Source: Cryptomeria japonica (Eukaryota > Streptophyta > Pinopsida > Cupressales > Cupressaceae). From it: a stretch of 64,000 nt of DNA. Positions 1 to 14,410 of the stretch are shown here, in pieces. Under the pieces are notes generated by a model. The model did not search any database. It had not been told where the DNA came from and saw only the letters and a list, made by a program, of their open reading frames with translations. Position numbers and translations under genes: made by a program. The stretch covers positions 16,566,285 to 16,630,284 of the forward strand of contig NC_081413.1 of the NCBI RefSeq assembly GCF_030272615.1. Direction: 5' to 3'. The stretch's first letter is position 1, and every line of letters starts with the position of its first letter.

Positions 1-1423
1 TTTGACTCACAGTCAGTTGATAATTGTGAAGAGTTGCGCACAACTGTTGGAAAGAAGTAAACTCAGAAAACAAAAGTTTTTCTCTAATATCTTTTTGTAA
101 ATTAGAAATGAAGATTCTTTGAATATCATTGTCAGGCACTGGAAAAGAAATTTGAGCATACAAATGCTTATATCTACCAATGAAATCAGTCACTTTTTCT
201 TTAACACCTTGTTTACAATGCATTAAATCAATCAAAGTAACTTTAGGACTTATATTGTTTTGAAATTGTTGAATAAAAGCATTTGCAAGTTGTTCGAAAG
301 AAGTAATAGAATAGGAAGGCAACGAGCAATACCATTGTAGGGCTTTATCTCTTAATGTTCTAGTAAACAGTTTTGCAAGCAACCTTTGGTCATAAGCAAA
401 ATCAGTACATATTGTTTGAAAGGTCTTAACATGTGTTAGAGGATCACCCTTACCATTATAAAGCTCCACATACGGAATTTCAACATGTTTAGGGGGGATA
501 GCTCGAACAATGTCAAGAGAAAGTGGGCTCGCAACATCAAATGTGGGCACACTAAACTTAGATTGATTCATAGAGGCAATTTGTTGCTGTAAAGAAGAGA
601 CGGTTTGTGCAAGATTGTTAATGGTCGCTTCAGTCGAAGAGTTCATATTAGACGTGTTAGATTGTGATGGAGGTGTTATGTTATTGAAAGAAGGTAGAGA
701 GTAAGGTGGTGGGACACTATGATAGTTAGTCATAGGAGATGATTGGAAAGGAGGAACACTACAAGGAGGAATGGAAGGGTTAAATGAATTGCCCCCTTGC
801 GTCATGTTCATTTGTGAAGATATAATAGGAACACTCATTGAAGGAATGAATGAAGAAGTTGGATTGAATGAAGGAAGAGGGTTGATTGAAGAAGATGGAT
901 TGCCCCCATGATTAGTGATCATAGGAGGAACGTCTTGTATTGAAGTAGTCATTATGTTTGATGTAAAAGTAGGTATACTAGCAATAGTTGTCAGAGGAAT
1001 AGAATGATTGACTTGAGTAGGAGGTTGTGTATAACCTAAGGTTTCGGCACAACTTTTCATCGGCATCACATTCGAATCCACAATGTGTGCAATACCACGC
1101 AAAATATCAATTCCATTCTTATCACTTTGAACCATACGTTTTAGACCCTCAATTAATGAAAGAGCTTCACTATCGGGGTATTCTTGAGACATCCATTGTC
1201 GAAAATCATCAAATTGGTTATCCAATTTTGAAAGTTGTTCTACAGAAACCTCATGGAGAGCTTCTTCATCATTAAGAGGATTAGAGGAATTACCCATGTC
1301 CTCGTTAAAAAGGCCATTCAAATTAGGTTCCATCTCCTCGGTAATTAAACCTTGGAAAGACTTAATTCTAAGGCTTCGTCTAACGGGAATAGTGTAAGTA
1401 GGGCTTATTGTTGTAAAACTCAT
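1..1423 (-). CDS. Gag-like protein of copy A (partial)
   Basis: Start codon on the minus strand at 1421-1423, at the same place as in copy B. Reading down, the frame appears open to base 1, about 474 codons, and matches the first ~480 residues of the copy B protein. The N-terminal ~75 residues are acidic. A Ser/Pro/Asn-rich stretch follows. Next comes the retrotransposon gag core (KHVEIP, LRDKALQWY and YSITSF-type motifs near 300-500), the region that forms the capsid in Ty3/gypsy elements. Two length differences from copy B, of 3 and 6 bases, both keep the frame. I translated this by eye and did not check every codon. The C-terminal half lies outside the window. Confidence 0.75.
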   Translation of the reverse strand, partial: MSFTTISPTYTIPVRRSLRIKSFQGLITEEMEPNLNGLFNEDMGNSSNPLNDEEALHEVSVEQLSKLDNQFDDFRQWMSQEYPDSEALSLIEGLKRMVQSDKNGIDILRGIAHIVDSNVMPMKSCAETLGYTQPPTQVNHSIPLTTIASIPTFTSNIMTTSIQDVPPMITNHGGNPSSSINPLPSFNPTSSFIPSMSVPIISSQMNMTQGGNSFNPSIPPCSVPPFQSSPMTNYHSVPPPYSLPSFNNITPPSQSNTSNMNSSTEATINNLAQTVSSLQQQIASMNQSKFSVPTFDVASPLSLDIVRAIPPKHVEIPYVELYNGKGDPLTHVKTFQTICTDFAYDQRLLAKLFTRTLRDKALQWYCSLPSYSITSFEQLANAFIQQFQNNISPKVTLIDLMHCKQGVKEKVTDFIGRYKHLYAQISFPVPDNDIQRIFISNLQKDIREKLLFSEFTSFQQLCATLHNYQLTVSQ

Positions 1424-2575
1424 GCACTAAAGAAAGAGAGAAGATTTTGAATTTTAGAGGTAGCAAATTTCAATAAAACCAGCCAATCTCCTAGATTTAA
1501 GCTGTTAAATGCAATCAGGACAATCTCCCGAAATTTCGAAAAAAATGTCCGGGACCGTGGCGAACGGAGTGCACACGGTCTTCGCAACTTTTTTCGAAAT
1601 TTTCAGGGATGAAAGTTATGATGATTTTAAAGCTAATCTGAAAAAATTGAGTGATTTTACGATCTGTAGATAGGCCAAATTAAAGTTGCAATCTCAAAAT
1701 TATATCCTACCAAGATTGTTGAAAAATGTAAAATTTGAATTTTGGAAAAGAGGGGGAAATTGAAATTTTGAATTTTATGATTTTAGAGGGAATACTGAAA
1801 GCAATGCAAGTTTTGAAATTTAAAAGTTGACTCAATTTCACGCAAAATTCAATTTTGAAAGTGGAAATCAAGGTTGTTGCAATTAAACACTTAATTTCAA
1901 AAGTCACAAATTGTAAAAATTTGAATAAAGCACTGAAATTTCGAATGAATGCCAACACACTTTTCAGATTTAGGACACAATTTTGATACAAATTTCAATT
2001 TCAACAATTTTTGAATGATTAGAAGCCTCAATCCAAGCAATCGCTAGACCAACTTTGACTTTAATTTTGAAGGTGTTAAAATTGATAAAATTAGCCAAAA
2101 TTCTGGATTTTAGCAGAAAAATACAGTAAGATCTAGCTCCCGAAATTTCGGAAAAAATGTCGGGGACGATGGCGCTCGGGGTGCACATGGTCCTCGCAAC
2201 TTTTTTCCAAATTTTCAGGGATGAAAGATATTGTGATTTTATTGCGAAATCCAAAGTTACAGCCGATTTGGAGGTGTTTTGATTAGTGAAATTATCAGTC
2301 AAAGGTTGAATCAAGAAGGTCTTAAAAATTAGGTTTTTGACATTTAACCACTTAATTTCCAGAATTAAAGCACAAATATGAATTGACAATTTGCAATAGA
2401 AGGGTAGATTTGAAACAAGCATTAACAATTAAACATTCCACAAGTTTAATTACTAAAAAGAAAATTTTAGGGTTTTTATGCAATCAACCTCTAAAATTTG
2501 CAAAAGATCAAACATGGAAATGTAATTAATGAAGCAAAATTTTCAGATCTAACCATGAATAATCAGAATGAGGAT
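1424..2575 (-). other. 5' leader of copy A with two GGACC hairpin motifs
   Basis: Untranslated leader between primer site and gag, collinear with 9742-10975 of copy B. It holds two copies of a ~30-base imperfect inverted repeat at about 1552-1581 and 2163-2193, each next to a conserved CCCGAAATTTCG stretch. The small open frames here are not conserved as proteins between copies A and B. Confidence 0.65.
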
Positions 2576-2594
2576 GTTCACGTCGGGTTCACCA
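2576..2594 (-). other. Primer-binding site, copy A
   Basis: On the minus strand this reads TGGTGAACCCGACGTGAAC, three bases inside the LTR end, identical to 9723-9741 of copy B. It has the TGG start expected for pairing with a tRNA 3' CCA. I could not assign the tRNA with confidence. Confidence 0.75.
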
Positions 2595-2597
2595 AAA

Positions 2598-3830
2598 TGT
2601 AAAGCGGAAAAATCGAACCCTAGTTGTTCTCCCCTCCCCAACCCCAAGGAGAGAGAAGGGAGAGTCATTAGGGTTGATGGTTTTCACTTAGGGGAGACTT
2701 TACATTCAAAAGAGGGGTTGAAACCCACAAGATCAAATCCCACGCAATGCAAGATTGGATTCTAAATGAGTTTCAAGGGTTGTGACATCAAGGATACCCT
2801 CTTTTGTAAAGAATGTAGATAGAAAGATTGAACTAGGAATGCATGTAAAGTAGGAAAGATTCGCTTATAAACAGAGATAGGGATATGGGATGAAGCTGCG
2901 GACCTGGAATTAGCAGTAAAATGTCGAGACGGTGTTGTTCTGCAAATTTGAGCGAAAGTTGAGGGGACGATGGCGCCCGGCGTGCACACGGTCCTCCGAA
3001 AAATTCGCGAAACGAAGGGGGATCTGTTCGTCTCTGCACAAGGATTCCAGATCTTCAATTACAGCCGCGTACCTGCAACCTACACACAGAAAAGAGAGGA
3101 TGATTGGGGGGTTAGGGATGAGGGGTTTGCCTTTAGGTCAAACCCTGGTTGGAATTAACCAAGAAATGAGAATGTTGTAAATGTAAATGTTTGTAATGTA
3201 AACAAGTACTGATACCTTGTTGTAAGAATGTTTGTATTCTTACATGCGAAGGTGTAATGCATGTAGTATGTGATCTCCTCTTCAATGGTTGAATCCTTGT
3301 CTTGAATGCAACACTTAGCCTTGAATGGAGACTTAGAATGCTCAATTGCTTGAAGGAATGCTTGAATGCTTGAATGTTTGAATGTTTGAATATCGCTTCC
3401 GCCTTTTGCACACATATGTTTTCCTCTTTTTTCTGACCTCCTCAAATGGGAGAGGAAATGTAGTTTATATACTTGTCAATTAGGGCTAATAGACTGATTT
3501 TCCCGACCTTAGGCCGACCAGGAAACATTATTTTCCAATTTGCAAACTTAAAGACCTGAAGCCCCAAAAGAGACCGGGCCCAAAATAGGGCCAGGGACCA
3601 GGGCGCTGGGCGCTGGGCGCCCTTGTCCTGAAGGACCAGGGTGCTGGGCGCCATGGTCCCACCTCCAGGGATAGCAAGGTGCAAGGAGGATCAGGCCAGG
3701 GTGCTGAAAAATGCATTTTTTGATGTCATGAACAAGTTTCGGGGTCTCCATTCAGGTTCCGTGTTGCATCGCCATCGTGAAGACCCAAATGCAGTCGAAA
3801 TTGCAAGTGTCACAATTTTAGGACGCTACA
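2598..3830 (-). repeat. 5' LTR of copy A
   Basis: 1,233-bp LTR. On the minus strand it starts TGTAGCGTCC and ends CCGCTTTACA, the same TG...CA ends as in copies B and C. It contains the GGACC/GGCGCC repeat region (about 3595-3665), a TATA box read as TATATAAA on the minus strand at 3464-3471, and a GGACC hairpin motif near 2964-2995. Open frames of 60-98 codons in the LTR recur in other copies only because the DNA is conserved. Confidence 0.9.
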
Positions 3831-4640
3831 TTAGTCAACCGATAATTGAAAGGGATACATAGCAACCGATATTATGGTCAACGTTGTTATGAAGGTGATA
3901 ATAATGTTATCAATGGTTACAATAGTTAATATCGGGTATATTTGGAAGCCACGATTAGTGAGGTAAGGATAGTCATGAAAATGTGCGATTAGTGAAGGAA
4001 GAGGAGATGTCGATGAAGAGTCATGACAAGAGTAACTTTTCACTTCATTTTGCAAGATATATATATTGAGATATAGTTCATTGTAGGAAGGGAGGGGGAA
4101 TAATGATTGGGAACGAATATTGGGAAGCAGTGACTTTTCAAGGAGTCATCACCATTCCCAAATCCATTCTAATGGACACGAATCCCCACTAAGGACGTGG
4201 AGGAGAATAAAGGGAAGGCTTGGGGAAGATAGACATCACGGGGGGATGGCTGCCTCAGTCCACGTCCACACTTTGTCCAACACGATAGGGATTTACTTAC
4301 ATCCATATTTGAATCTGCCCCAGTGGTGCCTTTGCTTTCGACACATATAGGGTTGCATGGATTAGAGGAGAGAACTACGTTAAGGCAGAATACTTGAAGA
4401 AAGGAAATAAAGGAAAAAGTCAGTGGGAGGATAAGAGGATTGTTGCGTGGAAAGAGGAAGAGGTCAGGTAAGTAATGAATGAATACTTCATGATATATGT
4501 TAATAAATATAAATAATGAACATTTTATTATATACGTTAATGAATATAATTAATGCTTATTTAATGTATATGTTAATAAATATAAGTAATTAATATTTTA
4601 AAATATATATTAATGAATGAATAATTTAATATATATGTTA

Positions 4641-4644
<4 letters not shown>
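3831..4644. other. Unassigned intergenic DNA
   Basis: No coding frame of note and no recognisable element ends. It is AT-rich with short near-repeats of the form ATATATGTTAATAAATATAA towards 4490-4640, grading into the (AT)n tract. Confidence 0.5.

Positions 4645-4730
<86 letters not shown>
4645..4730. repeat. (AT)n microsatellite
   Basis: About 86 bases of uninterrupted AT dinucleotides. The Tyr-Ile frames across it are an artefact of the repeat. Confidence 0.97.
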
Positions 4731-4732
<2 letters not shown>

Positions 4733-5160
4733 TTTTTAGGAATATGTGTAAACATATGTTAATGGATATGTGAAAATATATGTTAATGAATACATATTAA
4801 TGAATAGTTAGGAATATACGTAATAAATAAATATGAATATTGGTTAATGAACATTTTTATAAATATATGTTAGGGAATACATGTTAAATCAAGAATATGT
4901 AAATATGGATTATGGAATGAAAAATAATAATCAAATGCAAAAATGTATTATAAATGTAATTACATGTTGGAGGCTATAGTGAGGAAACTCACTTAGTTTA
5001 AGGGAGGGATTATGATAATCCCTAGGGCAGTATATATATTGAATATCTATATGCATATATATGACTTGGTTGACTAAGTTCATCCAAGAAGAGACGGATC
5101 TAGCCGGTCCCCTCTGAGGACTTGGATGATGAGATGCATCATCTAAGGCAAGGAATTGAC

Positions 5161-5425
5161 ATATGGTCTTCCTTGGATGGCTTGGGTGTAAGAAATTACA
5201 TCCAAGACAGGAATCAAATTAACCTTCGATTTCTTGGATGGCTTGGAAGACAAGAATCGAATTAACCTTCGATTCCTTGGATGGCTTGGGTGTAAGAAAT
5301 TACACCCAAGACAAGAATCGAATTAACCTTTGATTTCCTCTTTCTTGGATGACTTGGATGTAAGAATTCACCCTCGATTTCCTGGATGGCTTGGAACCAA
5401 GATGGGTTCCAAGAAGGCGAGCTTC
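5161..5425. repeat. Tandem repeat of ~104 bp with internal hairpins
   Basis: CCTTGGATGGCTTGGGTGTA occurs at 5171 and again at 5275, a period of about 104 bp, with partial and diverged units on both sides. Each unit carries the inverted repeat GGGTGTA/TACACCC around AGAAAT, and a second motif AATCGAATTAACCTT. The array ends in another inverted repeat, GGAACC/GGTTCC near 5394-5411. I recognise no element; it may be part of an LTR or a small satellite. Confidence 0.7.
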
Positions 5426-5533
5426 ACGACCGCCTAAGGACATATCTTCGTATGGCATTCATATCGTTTTTATTTGACGAGAATTGTGATTATGTTAATT
5501 AAGAATTTTAAAGTTAAATTGCAAGTTAGATCA

Positions 5534-8403
<2,870 letters not shown>

Positions 8404-8574
8404 TGTAGCATCGTAAAATTGCGACACTTGCAATTTCGACTGCATTTGGGTCTTCACGATGGCGGCGCAACGTTGAACCTGAATGGAGACCCCGAAACCT
8501 GTTTACGACATCAAAAACTGCATCTTTCTACACCTTGGCCTGATCCTCCTTGCACCCTGTTGTCCCGGGAGGTG

Positions 8575-8727
8575 GGACCATGGCGCCCAACGCCCTGGTC
8601 CTTCAGGACCATGGCGCCTAGCGCCTTGGTCCCTCAGGACCATGGCGCCCAGCGCCCTGGTCCCTCAGGACCATGGCGCCCAGCGCCCTGGTCCCTCAGG
8701 ACCATGGCGCCCAGCGCCCTGGTCCCT
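8575..8727 (+). repeat. 31-bp GC-rich minisatellite in U3, each unit an inverted repeat
   Basis: Five units starting at 8575, 8606, 8637, 8668 and 8699. Each unit can fold on itself: GGACCA pairs with TGGTCC, and GGCGC with GCGCC around a short loop. The array lies 120-270 bp upstream of the LTR TATA box, where promoter or enhancer elements would be. The 3' LTR has two units (15334-15393). Confidence 0.92.
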
Positions 8728-8848
8728 GGCCCTATTTTGGGCCCGGTCTCTTGTTGGGCATCGGGTCTTCAAGTTTGCAATTTGGAAAATAATGCTCCTA
8801 GGTCGGCCTAAGGTCGGAAAAATCAGTCTCCTAACCCTAATTGACAAG

Positions 8849-8856
8849 TATATAAA
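8849..8856 (+). promoter_or_regulatory. TATA box of the LTR promoter
   Basis: TATATAAA, kept at the same place in all four LTRs of the family (also 15515-15522, minus-strand 3464-3471 and 61086-61093). Transcription would start about 30 bp downstream, near 8880, which makes the minisatellite part of U3. Confidence 0.7.
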
Positions 8857-9722
8857 CTACATTTCCCCTCCCATTTGGGGGGTGCAAAAAATATATGTGT
8901 GCAAGAGGCGGAAGCGATAGGCAAACATTCAAACATTCAAGCATTCAAGCATTCCTTCAAGCAATTGAGCATTCTAAGTCTCCATTCAAGGCTAGGTGTT
9001 GCATTCAAGACAAGGATTCAACCATTGAAGAGGAGACCACCTACAACATACAACATACAACATCATTACACCTTCGCATGTAAGAATACAAACATTCTTA
9101 CAACAAGGTATCAGTACTGGATTACATTACAAACATTTACATTTACAGCATTCTCATTTCTTGGTTAATTCCAAAACCGGGGTTTGACCTGAAGGCAAAC
9201 CCCTAATCCGTAACCCCCCAGTCGTCCTCTCTTTTCTGTGTGTAGGTTGCAGGTATGTGGCTGTAATTGAAGATCTGGAATCCTTGTACAGAGACGAACA
9301 GATCCCCCTTCGTTTTGCGGATTTTTCGGAGGACCGTGTGCACTCCGGGCGCCATCGTCCCGTCAAATTTTGCTCAAACTTGCAGGACAACATCGTCTCG
9401 ACATTTTACTGCTAATTTCAGGTCCGTAGCTTCATCCCGTGTCCCTATCTCCGTCTACAAGCGAATCTTTCTTACTTTTACATACACTCCTAGTTCAATC
9501 CTTCTATCTACATTCTTTACAAAAGATGTTATCCTTGCTGTCTCAACCCTTGAAACTCATTTAGAATTCAATCTTGCATTGTGTGGGATTGGATCTTGTG
9601 AGTTTCAACCCCTCTTTTGAATGTAAAGTCTCTCCTAAGTGAAAACCGTCAATCCTAGTGACCCCCTTTCTCTCTCCATGGAGTGGGGGAACACCTAGGG
9701 TTCCATTTTCCGCTTTACATTT

Positions 9723-9741
9723 TGGTGAACCCGACGTGAAC
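9723..9741 (+). other. Primer-binding site, copy B
   Basis: TGGTGAACCCGACGTGAAC, three bases after the LTR end and identical in copy A. The matching tRNA is not identified here; it is neither the initiator Met type nor the Lys type used by element D. Confidence 0.75.
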
Positions 9742-10975
9742 ATCCTAATTCTGATTATTCATGGTTAGATCTGAATTTTTTTTTGCTTCCTTAATTACAT
9801 TTAAATGTTTGATCTTTTGCAAATTTTAGAGGTTAATTGCATAAAAACCCTAAATTTTCTTTTTAATAATGGAGCTTGTGAAATGTTTAATTGTTAATGC
9901 TTGTTTCAGATCTACCCTTCTATTGCAAACTGTCAATTCATATTTGTGCTTTAATTTTGAAAATTAAGTGGTTAAGTGTCAAAACCCTAATTTTTAAAAC
10001 CCTCTTGATTCAACCTTTGACCGATGATTTCACTGATCAAAACACCTCCAAATCGGCTGTAACTTTGGATTCCGCAACAAAATCATAATATCTCTCATCC
10101 CTGAAAATTTTGAAAAAAGTTGCGAGGACCGTGTGCACCCCGAGCGCCATCGTCCCCGACATTTTTTCTGAAATTTCGGGAGCTAGATCTTACTGTATTT
10201 TTCTGCTAAAATCTAGAATCTTGGCTGATTTCATCGATTCTAACCCTTTCAAAATTAAAGTCAAAGTTGGTCTAGTGATTGCTTGGATTAAGGCTTATAA
10301 TCATTCAAAAATTGTTGAAATTGAAATTTTGTGTTAAAATTGTGTTTCTTACAGTCCTAAATCTGAAAAGTGTGTTGGCATTCATTCGAAATTTTAGTGC
10401 TTTATTCAAATTCTTGCAGTTTGTGACTTTTGAAATTAAGTGTTTAATTGCAACAACTTTGATTTCTGCTTTCAAATTTGAATTTTGCATGAAATTGAGT
10501 CAACTTTAAAATTTCAAAGCTTGCATTGCTTTTAGTATTCCCTCTAAAATCTTAAAATTCAAAATTTCAGTTTCCCTCTCTTTTTCAAGATTCAAATTTT
10601 GCATTTTTCAACAATCTTGGTAGGGTTCAATTTTGAGATTGCAACTTTAATTTGGCCTATCTACAGATCGTAAAATCACTCAATTTTTTCAGATTAGCTT
10701 TAAAATCATTATAACTTTCATCCCTGAAAATTTCGAAAAAAGTTGCGAGGACCGTGTGCACTCCGTTCGCCACGGTCCCCGACATTTTTTCTGAAACTTC
10801 GGGAGATTGTCAGGATTGCATTTAACAGCTTAAATCTAGGAGATTGGCTGATTTTATTGAAATTTGCTACCTCTAAATTCGAAAATAAATTCAAAATTCA
10901 AGATCTCAATTAAAATTAAGTGCTACCCCCTTGGCCCTAATTTTCAATTGTGCCTACCTTTCTTGGAAGTTGTGC
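9742..10975 (+). repeat. 5' leader of copy B with a ~165-bp internal direct repeat
   Basis: Untranslated leader of 1.2 kb. Two diverged direct copies of ~165 bp lie at about 10081-10250 and 10704-10866. They share CATCCCTGAAAATTT, AAAAAAGTTGCGAGGACCGT, CCCCGACATTTTTTCTGAAA and TTGGCTGATTT. Each contains a ~30-base hairpin motif (10126-10155 and 10749-10778). In the second the stem is perfect: GGACCGTG pairs with CACGGTCC around 14 bases. A third relative sits in the LTR at 9331-9360. Position between primer site and gag is where retroelement RNAs usually carry packaging or dimer signals; that role is inference. Confidence 0.75.
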
Positions 10976-13900
10976 ATGAGTTTTACAACAATAAGCCCTA
11001 CTTACACTATTCCCGTTAGACGAAGCCTTAGAATTAAGTCTTTCCAAGGTTTAATTACCGAGGAGATGGAACCTAATTTGAATGGCCTTTCTAACGAGGA
11101 CATGGGAAATTCCTCTAATCCTCTTAATGATGAAGAAGCTCTCCATGAGGTTTCTGTAGAACAACTTTCGAAATTGGATAACCAATTTGACGATTTTCAG
11201 CAATGGATGTCTCAAGAATATCCCGATAGTCAAGCTCTTTCATTAATTGAGGGTCTAAAACGTATGGTTCAAAGTGATAAGAATGGAATTGATGTTTTGC
11301 ATAGTATTGCACACATCTTGGATTCGAATGTGATGCCTATGAAGAGTTGTGCCGAAACTTTAGGTTATACACAACCTCCTACTCAAGTCAATCGTTCTAC
11401 CCCTTTGACAACTTCTATTGCTAGTATACCTACTTTTACATCAAACATAATGACTACTTCAATACAAAACATTCCACCTATGATCACCAGTCATGGGGGC
11501 AATCCTTCTTCTTCAATCAACCCTCTTCCTTCATTCAATCCGACTTCCTCATTCATTCCTTCAATGAGTGTCCCTATTACATCTCCACAAATGAACATGA
11601 CGCAAGGGGGCAATTCATTTAACCATTCCATTCCTCCTTGTAGTGTTCCTTCTTTCCAATCATCTCCTATGACTAACTATCATAGTGTCCCGCCACCTTA
11701 CTCTCACTCAATACCTTCTTTCAATAACATAATACCTCCATCACAATTTAACATGTCTAATATGAAGTCTTCGACTGAAGCGACCATTAACAATCTTGCA
11801 CAAACTATCTCTTCTTTACAACAACAAATTGCCTCTATGAATCAATCTAAGTTTAGTGTGCCCACATTTGATGTTGCGAGCCCACTTTCTCTAGACATTG
11901 TTCGAGCTATCCCCCCTAAGCATGTTGAAATCCCGCAGTTGGAGCTTTATAATGGTAAAGGTGATCCTCCAACACATGTTAAGACCTTTCAAACAACATG
12001 TACTGATTTTGCTCATGACCAAAGGTTGCTTGCAAAACTGTTTACTAGAACATTAAGAGATAAGGCTCTACAATGGTATTGCTCGTTGCCTTCCTATTCT
12101 ATTACTTCTTTCCAACAACTTGCAAATGCTTTTATTCAACAATTTCAAAACAATATAAGTCCTAAAGTTACTTTGATTGATTTAATGCATTGTAAACAAG
12201 GTGTTAAAGAAAAAGTGACTGATTTCATTGGTAGATATAAGCATTTGTGTGCTCAAATTTCTTTTCCAGTACCTGACAATGATATTCAAAGAATCTTTAT
12301 TTCTAATTTACAAAAAGATATTAGAAAAAAACTTATGTTTTCTGAGTTTACTTCTTTCCAACAGTTGTGTGCAACTCTTCACAATTATCAACTGACTGTG
12401 AGTCAAATGGAACAAGCAAATCCTATGGCTCCGAGTGATAAGGGTGATAGTAGTCAACAACCATTTGGGAAGTTTAAACTGAACAAAGGGTTCATTAAGT
12501 TCAATGAAAACATCACCAACAACAATGTGAATGCAGCATCAGGTGTGCCTCCTATTTCTAAGTTTTTCAAGAAAGAAAGAGAGTTTACTCCTTTGAATGA
12601 ATCATTGCATAGTATTATGAATAAGTTATTGGAACAAAATGTGCTTACTCTCCCTCCTATAAAGCAAATAGATCCTGCAAAGATTAATTCACCCTATTTT
12701 GATAACAAATCTTTTTGTCAATTTCATCGTCAACCTGGGCATGATACTGAAAAATGTTTTTCTTTAAAAGGTAAAATTCAAGATTTGATTGATAATAATA
12801 CTATCTCTGTTTCAGGTGTGAATAATAAAGGCAACACATCTATAGCTCTTCCTAACCAAAATCTTAAGATTTTTACTGATCCATTACCTTCTCATACCTC
12901 TAATGTGATTGAGACTAATGATTCCTCTTTCTCAGCTGATGGTCTTGTGTCTATGACTCCGAATGTGATTAACTTTGTGGAGCAACAGAAAATCCCTAAA
13001 GAACCTTCCATCACATTTGATTCTAGTGAAACTATCAGGGGACCTGATGGTCCTTTATATACAGTTGCAAAAGTCAAGAATACACCTTGCCGTGGAGTGC
13101 TTATTGATCCTTCTTGTATGGTTAATGTCATTACTGAAGAATTTCTTTTTACTTTGCAATTGAATCAAGTGATCTATGACAAAACAAATGTGGTTGTGAA
13201 ATTATTTGATGCATTTTCTTCTCCTGCAATTGGTTCTATTACATTACCTATTGAGGTCCATAACAAATCCCTTGATGTGAGCTTTGCTATTATTCCATCA
13301 TCCGAACAATTTCGGGTGAAGCTAGGCTATCCTTGACTATCTTCCATGAAAGCTATTGCTTCTCCTATTCACAAGTGTTTGAAATTTCCCCATAATGGTG
13401 AAGTTGTTACTATCAATCATAGTCTCTTTAAACTAGCTGAAAGAACTTCTAGCGTTCCTATTGATTATTTTTGGCCTAAACAATTTCAATCTCTTCCACC
13501 GCGAAGTGATCATCTTTTCAAATCTTATCAAAAGTGGAAAAAAGATATGATCCTATCTCTAAGTGAACCTAGAATACCCAAACTTGATATTCCTATCATT
13601 CTTGAGAAGGAAGTTCTTCCTTTGAAAGATAAAACTAATGTCTTTCCTCACGAAGATTCCCAACCCATCCCTATAGATGTGACTATGCCTATGTCTAATA
13701 AACTTTCTAAAGGTAGACCTATACCTCCTCGTCATGATGGACTTGGTCTCCTTCCTAAACCAGATATTCCTCCTTTATATGGAGCAGTTCCTCCTCCTTC
13801 CTCTTATAGAGAGAAGAGACCTTCCTCTTCTCCTATTATTCAACCTAAACACCCAAGTGATAAGGATGAGAACATTCCTCCTCTTCAATCTTCTCAACTT

Positions 13901-14410
13901 CCTACTAAGACTAGACGAAATCGTTCTGCGCGTGAACGCCGACGAAAGCGTCATCTTAGAGCTCGTGCAGCTGCTTCTCAAACTTTGCAATCCCCAAAAA
14001 CACCTTCAGCTAGCATTATTCCATTTTCTCCTCAGCCAAAAATTGAGTCAAAACCTCCTAAACATAAGATGCATGATGGTTTTGATCCTGTGCGAGTTAA
14101 AGATCCTATTTTTATAAATCTTGATGATGATATAGATGAAAATGTTATTCATGATGAAAATGTTACTCCTCTTTCTTCTGATAGTGAATATGAATATGTT
14201 GATATTGATAACCATTTATCTAACGAATTTTCTAAAGCACTTATCCTAGCTCCTAGACAAGAACAACGTGGCTTGGAACATGAACATAGCCCTTGTTTGG
14301 ATCTTGTGATAGCTCCATCTGCTGTGTTGGATGTTCCTCCTCTAGCGTGTTTCCCGCCTTCCCGAAATATTGATCAGCAAGATCGGGGGGTGGATGACAT
14401 GCTAGACTAG
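10976..14410 (+). pseudogene. Gag-like polyprotein with degenerate protease domain (one in-frame stop)
   Basis: One frame of 1,145 codons from ATG 10976, the start conserved in copy A, to TAG 14408-14410. It is broken once by TGA at 13334-13336; copy C has TGG there. Order: acidic N terminus (1-75), Ser/Pro/Asn-rich linker with HGGNPSSS and QGGNSFN (100-270), retrotransposon gag core (about 300-500), and a zinc-knuckle-like CxFH...GHDTEKCF motif near 580-600. A retropepsin-like fold follows at about 685-785, in which the active-site triplet reads D-P-S (LIDPSCMVNV) instead of D-S/T-G or D-G-G, so it is probably inactive. The tail is Pro-rich, then basic (RERRRKRHLRAR near 13930-13960), then very acidic (LDDDIDEN). 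No RT or integrase follows. The role is presumably particle assembly for a non-autonomous element; that of the tail is unknown. Confidence 0.88.

Larger units (their letters stand above)
1..3830 (-). mobile_element. Gag-only LTR retrotransposon, copy A (5' part, cut by window start)
   Basis: Minus-strand LTR element of the same family as the complete copy at 8404-16385. In element order it shows the 5' LTR (2598-3830), primer-binding site (2576-2594), an untranslated leader and the start of the gag-like frame (from 1423 down to base 1, continuing outside). It lies head to head with copy B. The outer LTR edge is at 3830 (…GCTACA followed by TTAGT), but the other target duplication is out of view. 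Confidence 0.9.
8404..9719 (+). repeat. 5' LTR of copy B
   Basis: 1,316 bp, TGTAGCATCG to CCGCTTTACA. It holds a 31-bp minisatellite (8575-8727), a TATA box (8849-8856), a run of ACATTCAAGCATTCA-like repeats (about 8920-8965) and a GGACC hairpin motif (9331-9360). It is 93 bp longer than the 3' LTR, exactly three minisatellite units. Confidence 0.95.

Noticed and set aside
8419-9168. Plus-strand frames of 97-145 codons inside the LTR (Pro/Trp-rich and FKHSSIQAF-like)
   Set aside because: They recur in every LTR of the family only because the DNA is conserved; they lie over the minisatellite and untranslated parts, and lengths change with repeat number.
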